This document shows, one piece after another, positions 1 to 10,799 of a DNA stretch of 64,000 bases. Position 1 is the first letter of the stretch, and every line of letters starts with the position of its first letter. Position numbers and translations under genes: made by a program. Below the pieces are notes generated by a model. It was not told the DNA's origin. It did not search any database and saw nothing but the letters and a program-made list of their open reading frames with translations. The stretch comes from Streptomyces fragilis (GTDB taxonomy: Bacteria > Actinomycetota > Actinomycetes > Streptomycetales > Streptomycetaceae): assembly GCF_003112515.1 (NCBI RefSeq), contig NZ_BEVZ01000011.1:1-64000 (forward strand), read 5' to 3'.

Positions 1-417
1 TGCGGCGCGATCGTCGCGATCGGCATCACCGCGGACTCGTTCATCGTGTACTTCGAACGCATCCGCGACGAGATCCGCGACGGGCGCACCCTGCGCCCGG
101 CCGTCGAGCGGGCCTGGCCCCGCGCCCGGCGCACCGTCCTGGTCTCGGACTTCGTCTCGTTCCTCGCCGCCGCGGTCCTCTTCGTGGTGACGGTCGGCAA
201 GGTGCAGGGCTTCGCGTTCACCCTCGGCCTGACCACCCTGCTCGACGTCGTCGTGGTGTTCCTCTTCACCAAGCCGCTGATGACGCTGCTGGCCCGCACC
301 AAGTTCTTCTCCAGCGGTCACCCCTGGTCCGGCCTGGACCCGAAGCGCCTGGGTGTGCAGCCCCCGCTGCGCCGCACCCGTCGTCCCTCCTCCCTCGTCG
401 AACCCAAGGAGGCCTGA
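1..417 (+). CDS. secD: Protein translocase subunit SecD (C-terminal part, cut by window edge)
   Basis: This is the 3' end of SecD, the inner-membrane subunit that works with SecF to drive late steps of Sec protein export using the proton gradient. The frame is open from base 1 (first residues CGAIVAIGITADSFIVYFER), so the start lies outside the window. The ITADSFIVYFERIRDE stretch and the following two hydrophobic helices (VSDFVSFLAAAVLFVVTV and a second ending in FLFTKPLMTLL) are typical of the last transmembrane segments of the SecD/RND fold. Its TGA is followed one base later by the secF ATG, so the two are co-transcribed and probably translationally coupled. Identification is firm; only the missing N-terminus limits description. 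Confidence 0.95.
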   Translation, partial: CGAIVAIGITADSFIVYFERIRDEIRDGRTLRPAVERAWPRARRTVLVSDFVSFLAAAVLFVVTVGKVQGFAFTLGLTTLLDVVVVFLFTKPLMTLLARTKFFSSGHPWSGLDPKRLGVQPPLRRTRRPSSLVEPKEA

Positions 418-418
418 G

Positions 419-1510
419 ATGTCGAAACTCGGCACCCTCGGCGCCCGGCTCCACCGCGGTGAGGTCGGCTACGACTTCGTCGGCAAGCGCAAGATCTGGT
501 ACGGCGTCTCCATCCTGATCACGATCCTGGCGATCGCCGGCTTGTTCGGCCGCGGCCTGCACATGGGCATCGAGTTCCAGGGCGGAGCCGTCTTCACGAC
601 CCCGAAGACCGGCGTCTCGGTCTCCCAGGCGGAGTCCTACGCCGAGGAGGCGTCCGGCCACGACGCGATCGTCCAGGGCCTGGGCACCGGCGGCATGCGC
701 ATCCAGGTCGCGGGCATCGACACCGACAAGTCCGACGCGATCAAGACGGAGCTCGCCGACAAGCTGAAGGTCGACTCCGAGGAGATCAACGCCGAGCTGG
801 TCGGCCCGAGCTGGGGCGAGCAGATCGCCAACAAGGCCTGGCAGGGCCTGGCGATCTTCATGGTCCTCGTGGTGATCTACCTCGCCATCGCCTTCGAGTG
901 GCGCATGGCCCTGGCCGCCCTGGTGGCCCTGATCCACGACATCACGATCACCGTCGGCATCTACGCCCTGGTGGGCTTCGAGGTCACCCCCGGCACGGTC
1001 ATCGGTCTGCTGACCATCCTCGGTTACTCCCTCTACGACACGGTCGTCGTCTTCGACAGCCTCAAGGAGGGGACGAACGGGATCACCAAGCAGACCCGCT
1101 GGACGTACCGGGACGTCGCCAACCGCTCGATCAACGGCACGCTCGTCCGGTCCATCAACACCACCGTGGTGGCGCTGCTGCCGGTGGCGGGCCTGCTGTT
1201 CATCGGCGGTGGCGTGCTGGGCGCCGGCATGCTGAACGACATCTCCCTGTCGATCTTCGTCGGCCTCGCGGCCGGCGCGTACTCGTCGATCTTCATCGCC
1301 ACCCCGCTGGTCGCCGACCTCAAGGAGCGCGAGCCGGAGATGAAGGCGCTGCGCCGCCGGGTGCTCGCCAAGCGGGCGCAGGCCGGCGAGGGCGCGACCG
1401 CGGTGGCCGCCGCGGGCGCCGGGACCGCGGACGACCCGGAGGGCTCCGGCCCCGCCGTGGTGGGCCCGCGGGCCGGCCGCAGCGGCCGCGCCTCCGGAAA
1501 GAGGCGATGA
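419..1510 (+). CDS. secF: Protein translocase subunit SecF
   Basis: SecF is the partner of SecD in the SecDF membrane complex that pulls preproteins across the membrane. The 363-residue product starts MSKLGTLGARL, has a first transmembrane helix at about residues 28-48, the family motif GIEFQGGAVF (GG after the first helix), a periplasmic domain, and five more helices including the conserved GYSLYDTVVVFD segment. The length is somewhat above typical because of an Ala/Gly/Arg-rich cytoplasmic tail. The ATG at 419 sits one base after secD; an upstream in-frame start at 353 would overlap secD deeply and is unlikely. apt follows after four bases, giving a secD-secF-apt operon. Confidence 0.95.
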   Translation: MSKLGTLGARLHRGEVGYDFVGKRKIWYGVSILITILAIAGLFGRGLHMGIEFQGGAVFTTPKTGVSVSQAESYAEEASGHDAIVQGLGTGGMRIQVAGIDTDKSDAIKTELADKLKVDSEEINAELVGPSWGEQIANKAWQGLAIFMVLVVIYLAIAFEWRMALAALVALIHDITITVGIYALVGFEVTPGTVIGLLTILGYSLYDTVVVFDSLKEGTNGITKQTRWTYRDVANRSINGTLVRSINTTVVALLPVAGLLFIGGGVLGAGMLNDISLSIFVGLAAGAYSSIFIATPLVADLKEREPEMKALRRRVLAKRAQAGEGATAVAAAGAGTADDPEGSGPAVVGPRAGRSGRASGKRR

Positions 1511-1514
1511 CGCC

Positions 1515-2054
1515 GTGACCGACATCCAGGCGCTGCTGCTCAGCCGCATCCGCGAGGTCGAGGACTACCCCGAGCCCGGCGTGAAGTTCAAGGACATCAC
1601 GCCGCTGCTCGCGGACCCCGCCGCCTTCGGCGCGCTCACCGACGCGCTGGCGGACATCGCGGTGCGCACCGGGGCGACGAAGATCGTGGGCCTGGAGGCC
1701 CGCGGCTTCATCCTCGGCGCGCCGGCGGCGGTGCGGGCCGGGATCGGGTTCGTCCCGGTCCGCAAGGCCGGCAAGCTGCCGGGCGCGACGCTGAGCCAGG
1801 CGTACGACCTGGAGTACGGATCGGCGGAGATCGAGGTGCACGCGGAGGACCTGGCCCCCGAGGACCGGGTGCTGGTCGTCGACGACGTGCTCGCCACCGG
1901 CGGCACGGCGGAGGCCTCCGTGCAACTGGTCCGCAGGGCGGGAGCCGAGGTCGCGGGTCTCGCGGTCCTCATGGAGCTCGCCTTCCTGCGGGGCCGCGCC
2001 CGCCTGGAGCCGGCCCTGGCCGGCGCCCCGCTCACGGCGCTCCTCGTCGTCTGA
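1515..2054 (+). CDS. apt: Adenine phosphoribosyltransferase
   Basis: Apt salvages adenine by joining it to PRPP to give AMP in the cytoplasm. The 179-residue product uses a GTG start just after secF. It shows the hallmark PRPP-binding loop VLVVDDVLATGGTA (about residues 115-128) and the N-terminal DYPEPGVKFKDITPLL segment of bacterial Apt. Its length matches the family. The secDF-apt-relA neighbourhood is conserved in streptomycetes and other actinobacteria. A strong hairpin follows at 2081-2112, so apt is probably the last gene of the secDF unit and relA has its own promoter. Confidence 0.95.
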   Translation: MTDIQALLLSRIREVEDYPEPGVKFKDITPLLADPAAFGALTDALADIAVRTGATKIVGLEARGFILGAPAAVRAGIGFVPVRKAGKLPGATLSQAYDLEYGSAEIEVHAEDLAPEDRVLVVDDVLATGGTAEASVQLVRRAGAEVAGLAVLMELAFLRGRARLEPALAGAPLTALLVV

Positions 2055-2080
2055 CCTCTCGGCCACCCCGCTCCACCCCA

Positions 2081-2112
2081 CCGGACCCCGGGCCCTCGTG
2101 CCCGGGGTCCGG
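2081..2112 (+). terminator. Stem-loop terminator after apt
   Basis: A perfect 13-bp inverted repeat (2081-2093 pairing with 2100-2112) with a 6-base loop lies 27 bases after the apt stop. There is no long U-tract, as is usual for Streptomyces terminators. It separates secDF-apt from relA. Confidence 0.75.
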
Positions 2113-2249
2113 CGCTTTCCCCTCCGGGCCGCCCCACGCCCGGGAAACCGGCCGCCCGGCAGGCTGAGGGGCGTCGGAGGGGGAACGCTCGCTACCATGG
2201 GATCTCCGGGGCCCGACCGGGTGACCCGGACCGCGCCCGAGGAGTCCTC

Positions 2250-4790
<2,541 letters not shown>

Positions 4791-4836
4791 CCCACCGCCG
4801 GCCCACCGCGCCCCCCGCCGCGGGGGCGCGCACGGC

Positions 4837-4869
4837 GAAGCCCCCGGCCGCACGGCGGCCGGGGGCTTC
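4837..4869. terminator. Bidirectional terminator between relA and the DUF349 gene
   Basis: A perfect 14-bp inverted repeat (4837-4850 with 4856-4869, 5-base loop) lies between two convergent genes. Each arm begins or ends with GAAG/CTTC, so it would act on both strands. Confidence 0.8.
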
Positions 4870-4887
4870 GGGGCAGGAGGGCGACGC

Positions 4888-6117
4888 TCAGCCGCCGAAC
4901 TCCTGGAGGCCCTTCAGGGCTTGGTCCAGCAGGGCACGGCGGCCCTCCAGCTCACGCTCGAGCTTCTCCGCCCGGGCGGTGTTGCCCTGCGCGCGGGCCT
5001 GCTCGATCTGGCCCTCGAGCTTGTCCACGGCGGCCTGCAGCTGACCGGTCAGACCCGCGGCACGCGCCCGCGCCTCCGGGTTGGTGCGGCGCCACTCGGC
5101 CTCCTCGGCCTCCTGGATCGCCCGCTCCACCGCGTGCATCCGGCCCTCGACCTTCGGCCGGGCGTCGCGCGGGACGTGACCGACGGCCTCCCACCGCTCG
5201 TTGATCGAACGGAAGGCGGCGCGCGCCGACCTGAGGTCGGTGACCGGCAGGAGCTGCTCGGCCTCCCCGGCCAGCTCCTCCTTCAGCTTCAGGTTCTCCG
5301 CCTGCTCGGCGTCCCGCTCGGCGAAGACCGAGCCGCGGGCGGCGAAGAAGACGTCCTGGGCGCCGCGGAAGCGGTTCCACAGCTCGTCCTCGTGCTCGCG
5401 CTGGGCGCGGCCCGCCGCCTTCCACTCGGTCATCAGCTCGCGGTAGCGGGCGGCCGTCGGACCCCAGTCGGTCGACCCGGACAGCGACTCGGCCTCGGCG
5501 ACCAGGCGCTCCTTGACCTTGCGGGCGTCCTCGCGCTGCGCGTCCAGCTGCGCGAAGTGGGCCTTGCGGCGCTTGGAGAACGCGCTGCGGGCGTGCGAGA
5601 AGCGGTGCCACAGCTCGTCGTCGGACTTGCGGTCCAGCCGCGGCAGCCCCTTCCAGGTGTCCACCAGCGCGCGCAGCCGCTCGCCGGCCGACCGCCACTG
5701 CTCGGACTGCGCCAGCTCCTCGGCCTCGGTGACCAGCGCCTCCTTGGCCTGGCGAGCCTCCTCGGACTGCTTGGCCCGCTGCGCCTTGCGCTCCTCCCGA
5801 CGCGACTCGACCGTCGCCACGAGCTTGTCCAGACGCGCCCGCAGCGCGTCCAGGTCGCCCACCGCGTGGTGGGCGTCCACCTGCTCGCGCAGGTGCTCGA
5901 CGGCGGCCAGGGCGTCCTTCGCGGCGAGGTCGGTGGTCCGCACCCTCCGCTCGAGGAGGCCGATCTCGACAACCAGGCCCTCGTACTTGCGCTCGAAGTA
6001 GGCCAACGCCTCGTCGGGGGAGCCGGCCTGCCAGGAGCCGACGACCCTCTCGCCGTCGGCCGTACGCACGTACACGGTCCCCGTCTCGTCGACGCGGCCC
6101 CACGGGTCGCTGCTCAC
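4888..6117 (-). CDS. DUF349 domain protein
   Basis: A 409-residue cytoplasmic protein made mostly of charged helices. Three DUF349-type repeats are visible, each with a Trp-rich helix pair (WHRFSHARSAFSKRRKAHF, WNRFRGAQDVFFAARGSVF and a final RSINERWEAVG segment). The C-terminus is a coiled coil (LEGQIEQARAQGNTARAEKLERELEGRRALL). The GTG start at 6117 is chosen because GGAGGAGG lies 5-6 bases upstream; an ATG at 6192 in the same frame has no such site. Repeats of this type are found in the E. coli YccC/YbaL-unrelated HflK-neighbour family and in stress-associated proteins, but no biochemical role can be read from the sequence. The gene converges on relA. Confidence 0.85.
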   Translation of the reverse strand: MSSDPWGRVDETGTVYVRTADGERVVGSWQAGSPDEALAYFERKYEGLVVEIGLLERRVRTTDLAAKDALAAVEHLREQVDAHHAVGDLDALRARLDKLVATVESRREERKAQRAKQSEEARQAKEALVTEAEELAQSEQWRSAGERLRALVDTWKGLPRLDRKSDDELWHRFSHARSAFSKRRKAHFAQLDAQREDARKVKERLVAEAESLSGSTDWGPTAARYRELMTEWKAAGRAQREHEDELWNRFRGAQDVFFAARGSVFAERDAEQAENLKLKEELAGEAEQLLPVTDLRSARAAFRSINERWEAVGHVPRDARPKVEGRMHAVERAIQEAEEAEWRRTNPEARARAAGLTGQLQAAVDKLEGQIEQARAQGNTARAEKLERELEGRRALLDQALKGLQEFGG

Positions 6118-6284
6118 AGCGCCTCCTCCACATGATGCCGCGGGGGGTTCGTGGCCCCGGGCATCCTCCACAGTTTCGTCACCGGTCAACATAGGCGACC
6201 GGCGGGTGGCCTGTCCGCATTCCGCGCGACCGAATATCGGCCCACGCGGTGGTCATGGCGGTCACGGCAGACAGGCCGCTGACA

Positions 6285-7100
6285 TCAGGACGCGGTGACG
6301 GTCGCCTTGTCGATGACCACCGTCGCGTTGGGGGCGCCGTCCCCCATGCCGGTGCTCTCACCGGCCTTGGCGATCTTCTCCAGGACGGCCAGGCCCTTCT
6401 CGTCGAGCTTGCCGAAGGGGGTGTAGTTCGGCGGCAGCGGGCTGTCCTTGTAGACGAGGAAGAACTGGCTGCCGTTGGTGTTCGGACCGGCGTTGGCCAT
6501 GGCGACCGTGCCCGTCGGGTACGTGTCCTTCTTCAGGGCGTCCGACTTCAGGTTCTCGTCCTTGAGTTCGTAGCCCGGGCCGCCGGAACCGGAGGCCGTC
6601 GGGTCGCCGCACTGCAGCACGTAGATGCCCTGGGTGGTCAGACGGTGGCACTTCGTGTGGTCGAAGTACCCCTTGCCGGCCAGGAACTTGAAGGAGTTCA
6701 CGGTGTGCGGCGCGCCGGCGGCGTCCAGCGCGACCGGGATCTCGCCGCACGTGGTGTCCAGCGTCATCGTGTACTTCGCCGACTTGTCGAGGTCGAGGGC
6801 CGGCTCCTTGTCGAAGCTCAGCTTCTCGACCTTGCCCGCCTCGGGCTTCTCGCAGGGGTCCGGCGCCTTGCTCGGCTTGGCGCTCGGCGAGGCCTCCGCG
6901 CTCGCCGCCGTGTTCTCGCCGTCCTCCCGCAGGGTGCCCGTGGTGTACAGCGCGACGCTGCCGACCAGGACCACGCCGAGGACCGACGCGACCACCGCGT
7001 TCCGAATGCGCGCCTTGCGGCGGGTCTCGGTGCGCCGCTGCTGCTGGCGCAAGAACTTCTCCCGGGCGAGCTGACGCCGCCGCTGTTCCTGGCTGACCAC
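6285..7100 (-). CDS. Membrane-anchored peptidyl-prolyl cis-trans isomerase (cyclophilin type)
   Basis: A cyclophilin-family foldase of 271 residues, predicted to act outside the membrane. The first 33 residues are strongly basic (QRRRQLAREKFLRQQQRRTE), followed by a single membrane helix (about 35-55, VVASVLGVVLVGSVALY) and a Ser/Ala/Pro linker. The cyclophilin domain covers roughly residues 105-271 with VNSFKFLAGKGYFDHTKCHRLT and NTNGSQFFLVYKDSPLPPNYTPFG. The usual FHRVI arginine region reads CHRLT and the GGD motif reads QCGDPT, so an Arg is retained but the pocket is somewhat divergent. The ATG at 7100 has GGAGTGAG upstream. It is divergent from the following hydrolase gene. Confidence 0.9.
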   Translation of the reverse strand: MVSQEQRRRQLAREKFLRQQQRRTETRRKARIRNAVVASVLGVVLVGSVALYTTGTLREDGENTAASAEASPSAKPSKAPDPCEKPEAGKVEKLSFDKEPALDLDKSAKYTMTLDTTCGEIPVALDAAGAPHTVNSFKFLAGKGYFDHTKCHRLTTQGIYVLQCGDPTASGSGGPGYELKDENLKSDALKKDTYPTGTVAMANAGPNTNGSQFFLVYKDSPLPPNYTPFGKLDEKGLAVLEKIAKAGESTGMGDGAPNATVVIDKATVTAS

Positions 7101-7281
7101 CGGGTCTCACTCCTCGTGCGAATCGTGCGTCGACCGGGCCGCGCGGGCCTCCTGAGCCGACCGCGTACGTGTGCCCCGTACCGTATATGGGTTCGCCGAT
7201 GATTCGGCAGCGCCGGTAGGCTGCGGAGGCCAGGGTTGGCCGGATAGCCGCCCGCCCGTATCGACACAACGAGGGACGATC

Positions 7282-7989
7282 GTGCTCATTGCCGGGTTCC
7301 CGGCCGGTGCCTGGGGGACGAACTGTTATCTCGTCGCCCCCGGAGCCGGCGAGGAATGCGTGATCATCGACCCCGGCCACCAGGCCGCCCAGGGAGTCGA
7401 GGAGACGCTCAGGAAGCATCGGCTCAAGCCCGTCGCGGTCGTCCTCACCCATGGACACATCGACCACGTCGCCTCGGTCGTCCCGGTGTGCGGCGCCCAC
7501 GACGTGCCCGCCTGGATCCACCCGGCGGACCGGTACATGATGAGCGACCCCGAGAAGGCGCTCGGCCGGTCCATCGGGATGCCGCTCATGGGTGAGCTGA
7601 CCGTCGGGGAACCCGACGACGTCAAGGAGCTGACCGACGGCTCCGCGCTGGAACTCGCCGGCCTCGAGTTCTCCGTGGCGCACGCACCCGGCCATACCAA
7701 GGGGTCGGTGGCCTTCAGGATGCCCGAGAGCGCGGACGTCCCGTCCGTGTTCTTCTCCGGGGACCTGCTGTTCGCCGGCTCCATCGGACGGACCGACCTG
7801 CCGGGCGGCGACATGGACGACATGCTCGCGTCGCTCGCCCGCGTGTGCCTGCCGCTGGACGACTCCACCGTCGTCCTGTCCGGCCACGGCCCCCAGACGA
7901 CCATCGGCCAGGAGCGCGCCACCAACCCCTATCTGCGGCAGGTGGCCGCCGCCCCGGAGGGCTTCCGCGCCCCCCGACGAGGAATGTGA
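7282..7989 (+). CDS. Metallo-beta-lactamase-fold hydrolase, glyoxalase II-like
   Basis: A 235-residue cytoplasmic hydrolase of the metallo-beta-lactamase superfamily. The binuclear zinc ligands are all present: THGHIDH (HxHxDH), HAPGHT, FSGDLLF and the terminal LSGHGP. This pattern suits thioester-type hydrolases such as hydroxyacylglutathione hydrolase, although streptomycetes use mycothiol rather than glutathione, so the substrate is open. GTG at 7282 is chosen over the earlier in-frame ATG at 7171 because GAGGG lies 6-7 bases upstream and homology begins at VLIAGFPAGAWGTNCY. hisS follows after 13 bases, suggesting an operon. Confidence 0.85.
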   Translation: MLIAGFPAGAWGTNCYLVAPGAGEECVIIDPGHQAAQGVEETLRKHRLKPVAVVLTHGHIDHVASVVPVCGAHDVPAWIHPADRYMMSDPEKALGRSIGMPLMGELTVGEPDDVKELTDGSALELAGLEFSVAHAPGHTKGSVAFRMPESADVPSVFFSGDLLFAGSIGRTDLPGGDMDDMLASLARVCLPLDDSTVVLSGHGPQTTIGQERATNPYLRQVAAAPEGFRAPRRGM

Positions 7990-8002
7990 CGAGAGAACAC
8001 CC

Positions 8003-9265
8003 GTGAGCACTTTCAAGGCCCCCAAAGGCACCTACGACCTGATCCCGCCGAACTCCGCCCGCTTCCTGGCGGTCCGCGACGCGATCTCGGCCCCGCTGCG
8101 CAACTCCGGTTACGGCTACATCGAGACGCCCGGCTTCGAGAGCGTCGAGCTGTTCGCCCGCGGTGTCGGCGAGTCCACCGACATCGTCACCAAGGAGATG
8201 TACACGCTCACCACCAAGGGCGGCAGCGAGCTCGCGCTGCGCCCGGAGGGCACCGCCTCGGTGCTGCGGGCCGCGCTGGAGGCCAACCTCCACAAGGCCG
8301 GCAACCTCCCGGTGAAGCTCTGGTACTCGGGCTCCTACTACCGCTACGAGCGCCCCCAGAAGGGCCGCTACCGCCACTTCTCGCAGGTGGGCGCCGAGGC
8401 GATCGGCGCGGAGGACCCGGCGCTGGACGCCGAGCTGATCATCCTCGCCGACCAGGCGTACCGCTCGCTGGGCCTGCGGAACTTCCGCATCCTGCTCAAC
8501 AGCCTCGGCGACAAGGAATGCCGCCCCGCCTACCGGGCGGCGCTGCAGGACTTCCTGCGCGGCCTGGACCTCGACGAGGAGACGCTGCGCCGCGCCGAGA
8601 TCAACCCGCTGCGCGTCCTCGACGACAAGCGGGCCGACGTGCAGAAGCAGCTCGTCGGCGCACCCCTGCTCGAGGACCACCTGTGCGAGGCGTGCAAGGC
8701 CTACCACGAGGAGGTCCGCGAGCTGATCACCGCCGCGGGCGTCGTCTTCGAGGACGACCCCAAGCTGGTGCGCGGCCTGGACTACTACACCCGCACCACC
8801 TTCGAGTTCGTCCACGACGGCCTCGGCTCGCAGTCCGCGGTGGGCGGCGGCGGCCGCTACGACGGGCTCTCCGAGATGATCGGCGGCCCCGCGCTGCCGT
8901 CGGTGGGCTGGGCGCTCGGCGTCGACCGCACCGTGCTCGCCCTGGAGGCCGAGGGCGTCGAGCTGGACCTGCCCGCCACCACCAGCGTGTTCGCCGTGCC
9001 GATGGGCGAGGAGGCGCGCCGGCTGCTGTTCGCGAAGGTCACCGAGCTGCGCAAGGTGGGGATCGCCGCGGACTTCTGCTACGGCGGCAAGGGGCTGAAG
9101 AGCGCCATGAAGAGCGCCCACCGCTCCGGCGCGCGCTTCACGGTCGTCGCCGGCGAGCGGGACCTCGCCGAGGGCGTCGTCCAGCTGAAGGACATGGAGT
9201 CCGGCGAGCAGACGGCGGTCGGCGTCGGCGAGATCATCGCCGAGCTGGAGGCCCGGCTCGGCTGA
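8003..9265 (+). CDS. hisS: Histidine--tRNA ligase
   Basis: Class II aminoacyl-tRNA synthetase that charges tRNA-His. The 420-residue product shows motif 2 (WYSGSYYRYERPQKGRYRHF), the two histidine-specific signatures (LVRGLDYYTRTTFEF and the GGGGRYDGL loop) and a C-terminal anticodon-binding domain (KSAMKSAHRSGARFTVV). The start is GTG at 8003, matching STFKAPKGTYDLIPP at the conserved N-terminus. It follows the metallo-hydrolase gene closely, and a very strong terminator follows the stop. Confidence 0.96.
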   Translation: MSTFKAPKGTYDLIPPNSARFLAVRDAISAPLRNSGYGYIETPGFESVELFARGVGESTDIVTKEMYTLTTKGGSELALRPEGTASVLRAALEANLHKAGNLPVKLWYSGSYYRYERPQKGRYRHFSQVGAEAIGAEDPALDAELIILADQAYRSLGLRNFRILLNSLGDKECRPAYRAALQDFLRGLDLDEETLRRAEINPLRVLDDKRADVQKQLVGAPLLEDHLCEACKAYHEEVRELITAAGVVFEDDPKLVRGLDYYTRTTFEFVHDGLGSQSAVGGGGRYDGLSEMIGGPALPSVGWALGVDRTVLALEAEGVELDLPATTSVFAVPMGEEARRLLFAKVTELRKVGIAADFCYGGKGLKSAMKSAHRSGARFTVVAGERDLAEGVVQLKDMESGEQTAVGVGEIIAELEARLG

Positions 9266-9291
9266 CACCCGCCGAGCGACGCGTCGACGTC

Positions 9292-9325
9292 ACGGGGGCC
9301 CGCGCAGGCATGCGCGGGCCCCCGT
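9292..9325 (+). terminator. Terminator after hisS
   Basis: Perfect 15-bp inverted repeat (9292-9306 with 9311-9325) and a GGCA tetraloop, starting 26 bases after the hisS stop. The MarR gene ends about 110 bases further on the other strand, so it may serve both. Confidence 0.8.
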
Positions 9326-9433
9326 CGCCGTGTCCGCCCCGGCCGCGACGCGGGCCGCGGCCGGCTTCCCCGCCGCCGGGGGACGCGCACGGAGCGTCGT
9401 GCACGGAGCGTCGTGCACCCTCCGGTCTTCCGG

Positions 9434-9952
9434 TCAGGAAGCCGGCCCGGTCTGCTCGTCGTCGTAGTGCGTGTAGAACACCGCGCCCTTCCCGGACGGG
9501 TCCAGCGAGGCGAGGACGGCGTCACCGATGGCCGTGAGCTGGTCCAACTGCTCGTCTGTGAGCACGTCGATGACGTGCCGGCGGACCGTGGCGACGTGAC
9601 CCGGCGCCGCCTGCAGCACCTTCGCCCAGCCCGCCTCGGTGAGCCGGGCGTTGGTGGCCCTGCGGTTCTCCGGGCACGGGAAGCGTTCCACCAGCCCCCG
9701 CTTCTCCAGCCGCGCCACCACGTGGGACAGCCGGGGCAGGGTGGCGTTGGTCCGCTGGGCCAGACCGGTCATGCGCATCGTCCGACCGGGTGCCTCCGAG
9801 AGCATCGCCAGGGCGGTGTACTCGAACTCCGTGAGGTCGACGTCGTGGCGCAGCTGGGTGTCGAGAGTGCCAGGCAGCAGCTCCAGCATCGCGCGCAGGC
9901 GTATCCAGGCCCGCAGTTGCCGCCGGTCGAGCCAAGGTGTGTTCGTGGTCAC
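9434..9952 (-). CDS. MarR-family transcriptional regulator
   Basis: A 172-residue winged-helix repressor of the MarR family. Visible are the N-terminal dimer helix, the helix-turn-helix region (LAQRTNATLPRLSHVVARLEKRGLV) and the wing with the conserved basic turn (CPENRRATNARLTEAG). The start is GTG at 9952. It is divergent from a dinucleotide-binding gene, and the 87-base space between them carries two matching 12-bp palindromes, the arrangement of an autoregulated MarR repressor that also controls its neighbour. No redox cysteine pair of the OhrR type stands out apart from one Cys next to the wing (CPENRR). The inducer is unknown. Confidence 0.9.
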   Translation of the reverse strand: MTTNTPWLDRRQLRAWIRLRAMLELLPGTLDTQLRHDVDLTEFEYTALAMLSEAPGRTMRMTGLAQRTNATLPRLSHVVARLEKRGLVERFPCPENRRATNARLTEAGWAKVLQAAPGHVATVRRHVIDVLTDEQLDQLTAIGDAVLASLDPSGKGAVFYTHYDDEQTGPAS

Positions 9953-9962
9953 GTCGCCACCC

Positions 9963-10025
9963 GGAATGGTTGTAGCTACAAGTTTGCTGGACGGGATGTT
10001 CGTCCATTGTCGCTACAACCATTCC
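9963..10025. promoter_or_regulatory. Divergent control region with two MarR-type palindromic operators
   Basis: The spacer between the MarR gene and the F420-reductase-like gene holds a perfect 12-bp palindrome TTGTAGCTACAA at 9970-9981 and a near-perfect copy TTGTCGCTACAA at 10007-10018. They are embedded in a larger perfect 14-bp inverted repeat (9963-9976 with 10012-10025). Palindromes of this length and AT-rich ends are typical MarR half-site pairs. The centres are 37 bp apart, so two dimers could occupy the region and cover both promoters. Confidence 0.8.
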
Positions 10026-10039
10026 ACAAGGAGGAAGTC

Positions 10040-10615
10040 ATGGCACACGTGAGCGTCATCGGGACCGGCACCATGGGGTCGGCCATCGCCGGCATCGCCC
10101 GCAAGGGCGGCCACGCCGTCGAGTCGCTCGGCTCGGGGGATTCCGGCAAGCCGGTCACCGGGGAGATCGTCGTCCTGGCGGTCCCGTACCCCGCGCTGGC
10201 CGACGTGGTCGCGCAGCGGCGCGAGCAGCTCGCCGGCAAGGTGGTCGTCGACATCACCAACCCGGTCGACTTCGCGACCTTCGACTCCCTGGTCGTCCCG
10301 GCCGACCGCTCGGCGGCCGCGGAGCTGGCCGACGCGCTGCCGGACTCCCGGGTGCTGAAGGCCTTCAACACCAACTTCGCGCCGACCCTGGCCGCGGGTG
10401 CTGTCGGCGGACGGCCCGTCACCGTGCTGATCGCCGGGGACGACGCCGATGCCAAGTCGGCGCTGACCGCGATCGTCACCGCGGGCGGCCTGCGCGCCCT
10501 CGACGCCGGGCCGCTGCGCCGGGCGCGCGAGCTGGAAGCGGTCGGCTTCCTCCAGCTCACCCTCGCGGCCGCCGAGAAGGTCGCCTGGACCGGCGGGTTC
10601 GCCGTCGTCGACTGA
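10040..10615 (+). CDS. NADPH-dependent F420 reductase-like dinucleotide-binding protein
   Basis: A 191-residue Rossmann protein. The N-terminus has the dinucleotide-binding glycine motif (VSVIGTGTMGSAIAGIA) and the body resembles the coenzyme F420:NADP oxidoreductase family (VVLAVPYPALADVV, KVVVDITNPVD, RVLKAFNTNFAP, VTVLIAGDD). Proteins of this type reduce F420 with NADPH or act as related dehydrogenases; this one could equally be a quinone or flavin reductase partner, and the substrate is not visible. ATG at 10040 has AAGGAGG 6 bases upstream. Control by the divergent MarR gene is inferred from the palindromes that lie immediately upstream. Confidence 0.8.
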   Translation: MAHVSVIGTGTMGSAIAGIARKGGHAVESLGSGDSGKPVTGEIVVLAVPYPALADVVAQRREQLAGKVVVDITNPVDFATFDSLVVPADRSAAAELADALPDSRVLKAFNTNFAPTLAAGAVGGRPVTVLIAGDDADAKSALTAIVTAGGLRALDAGPLRRARELEAVGFLQLTLAAAEKVAWTGGFAVVD

Positions 10616-10799
10616 CCCGCCGTCGACCGACCGACCGGCCGTCGACCGGCCCGTCGTCGACCGACCGTCCCCGCGGATCCGACCGCACCCCCCGCGGCGC
10701 CTCGTCCGGGAGTTCCACCCCGGCGCCGACTTCCTCGCCCGCGCCGGGGGCGGCCGTGTACCGGCCCCCGGCGCCCCCACAGCAACGACAGGACCAGAC

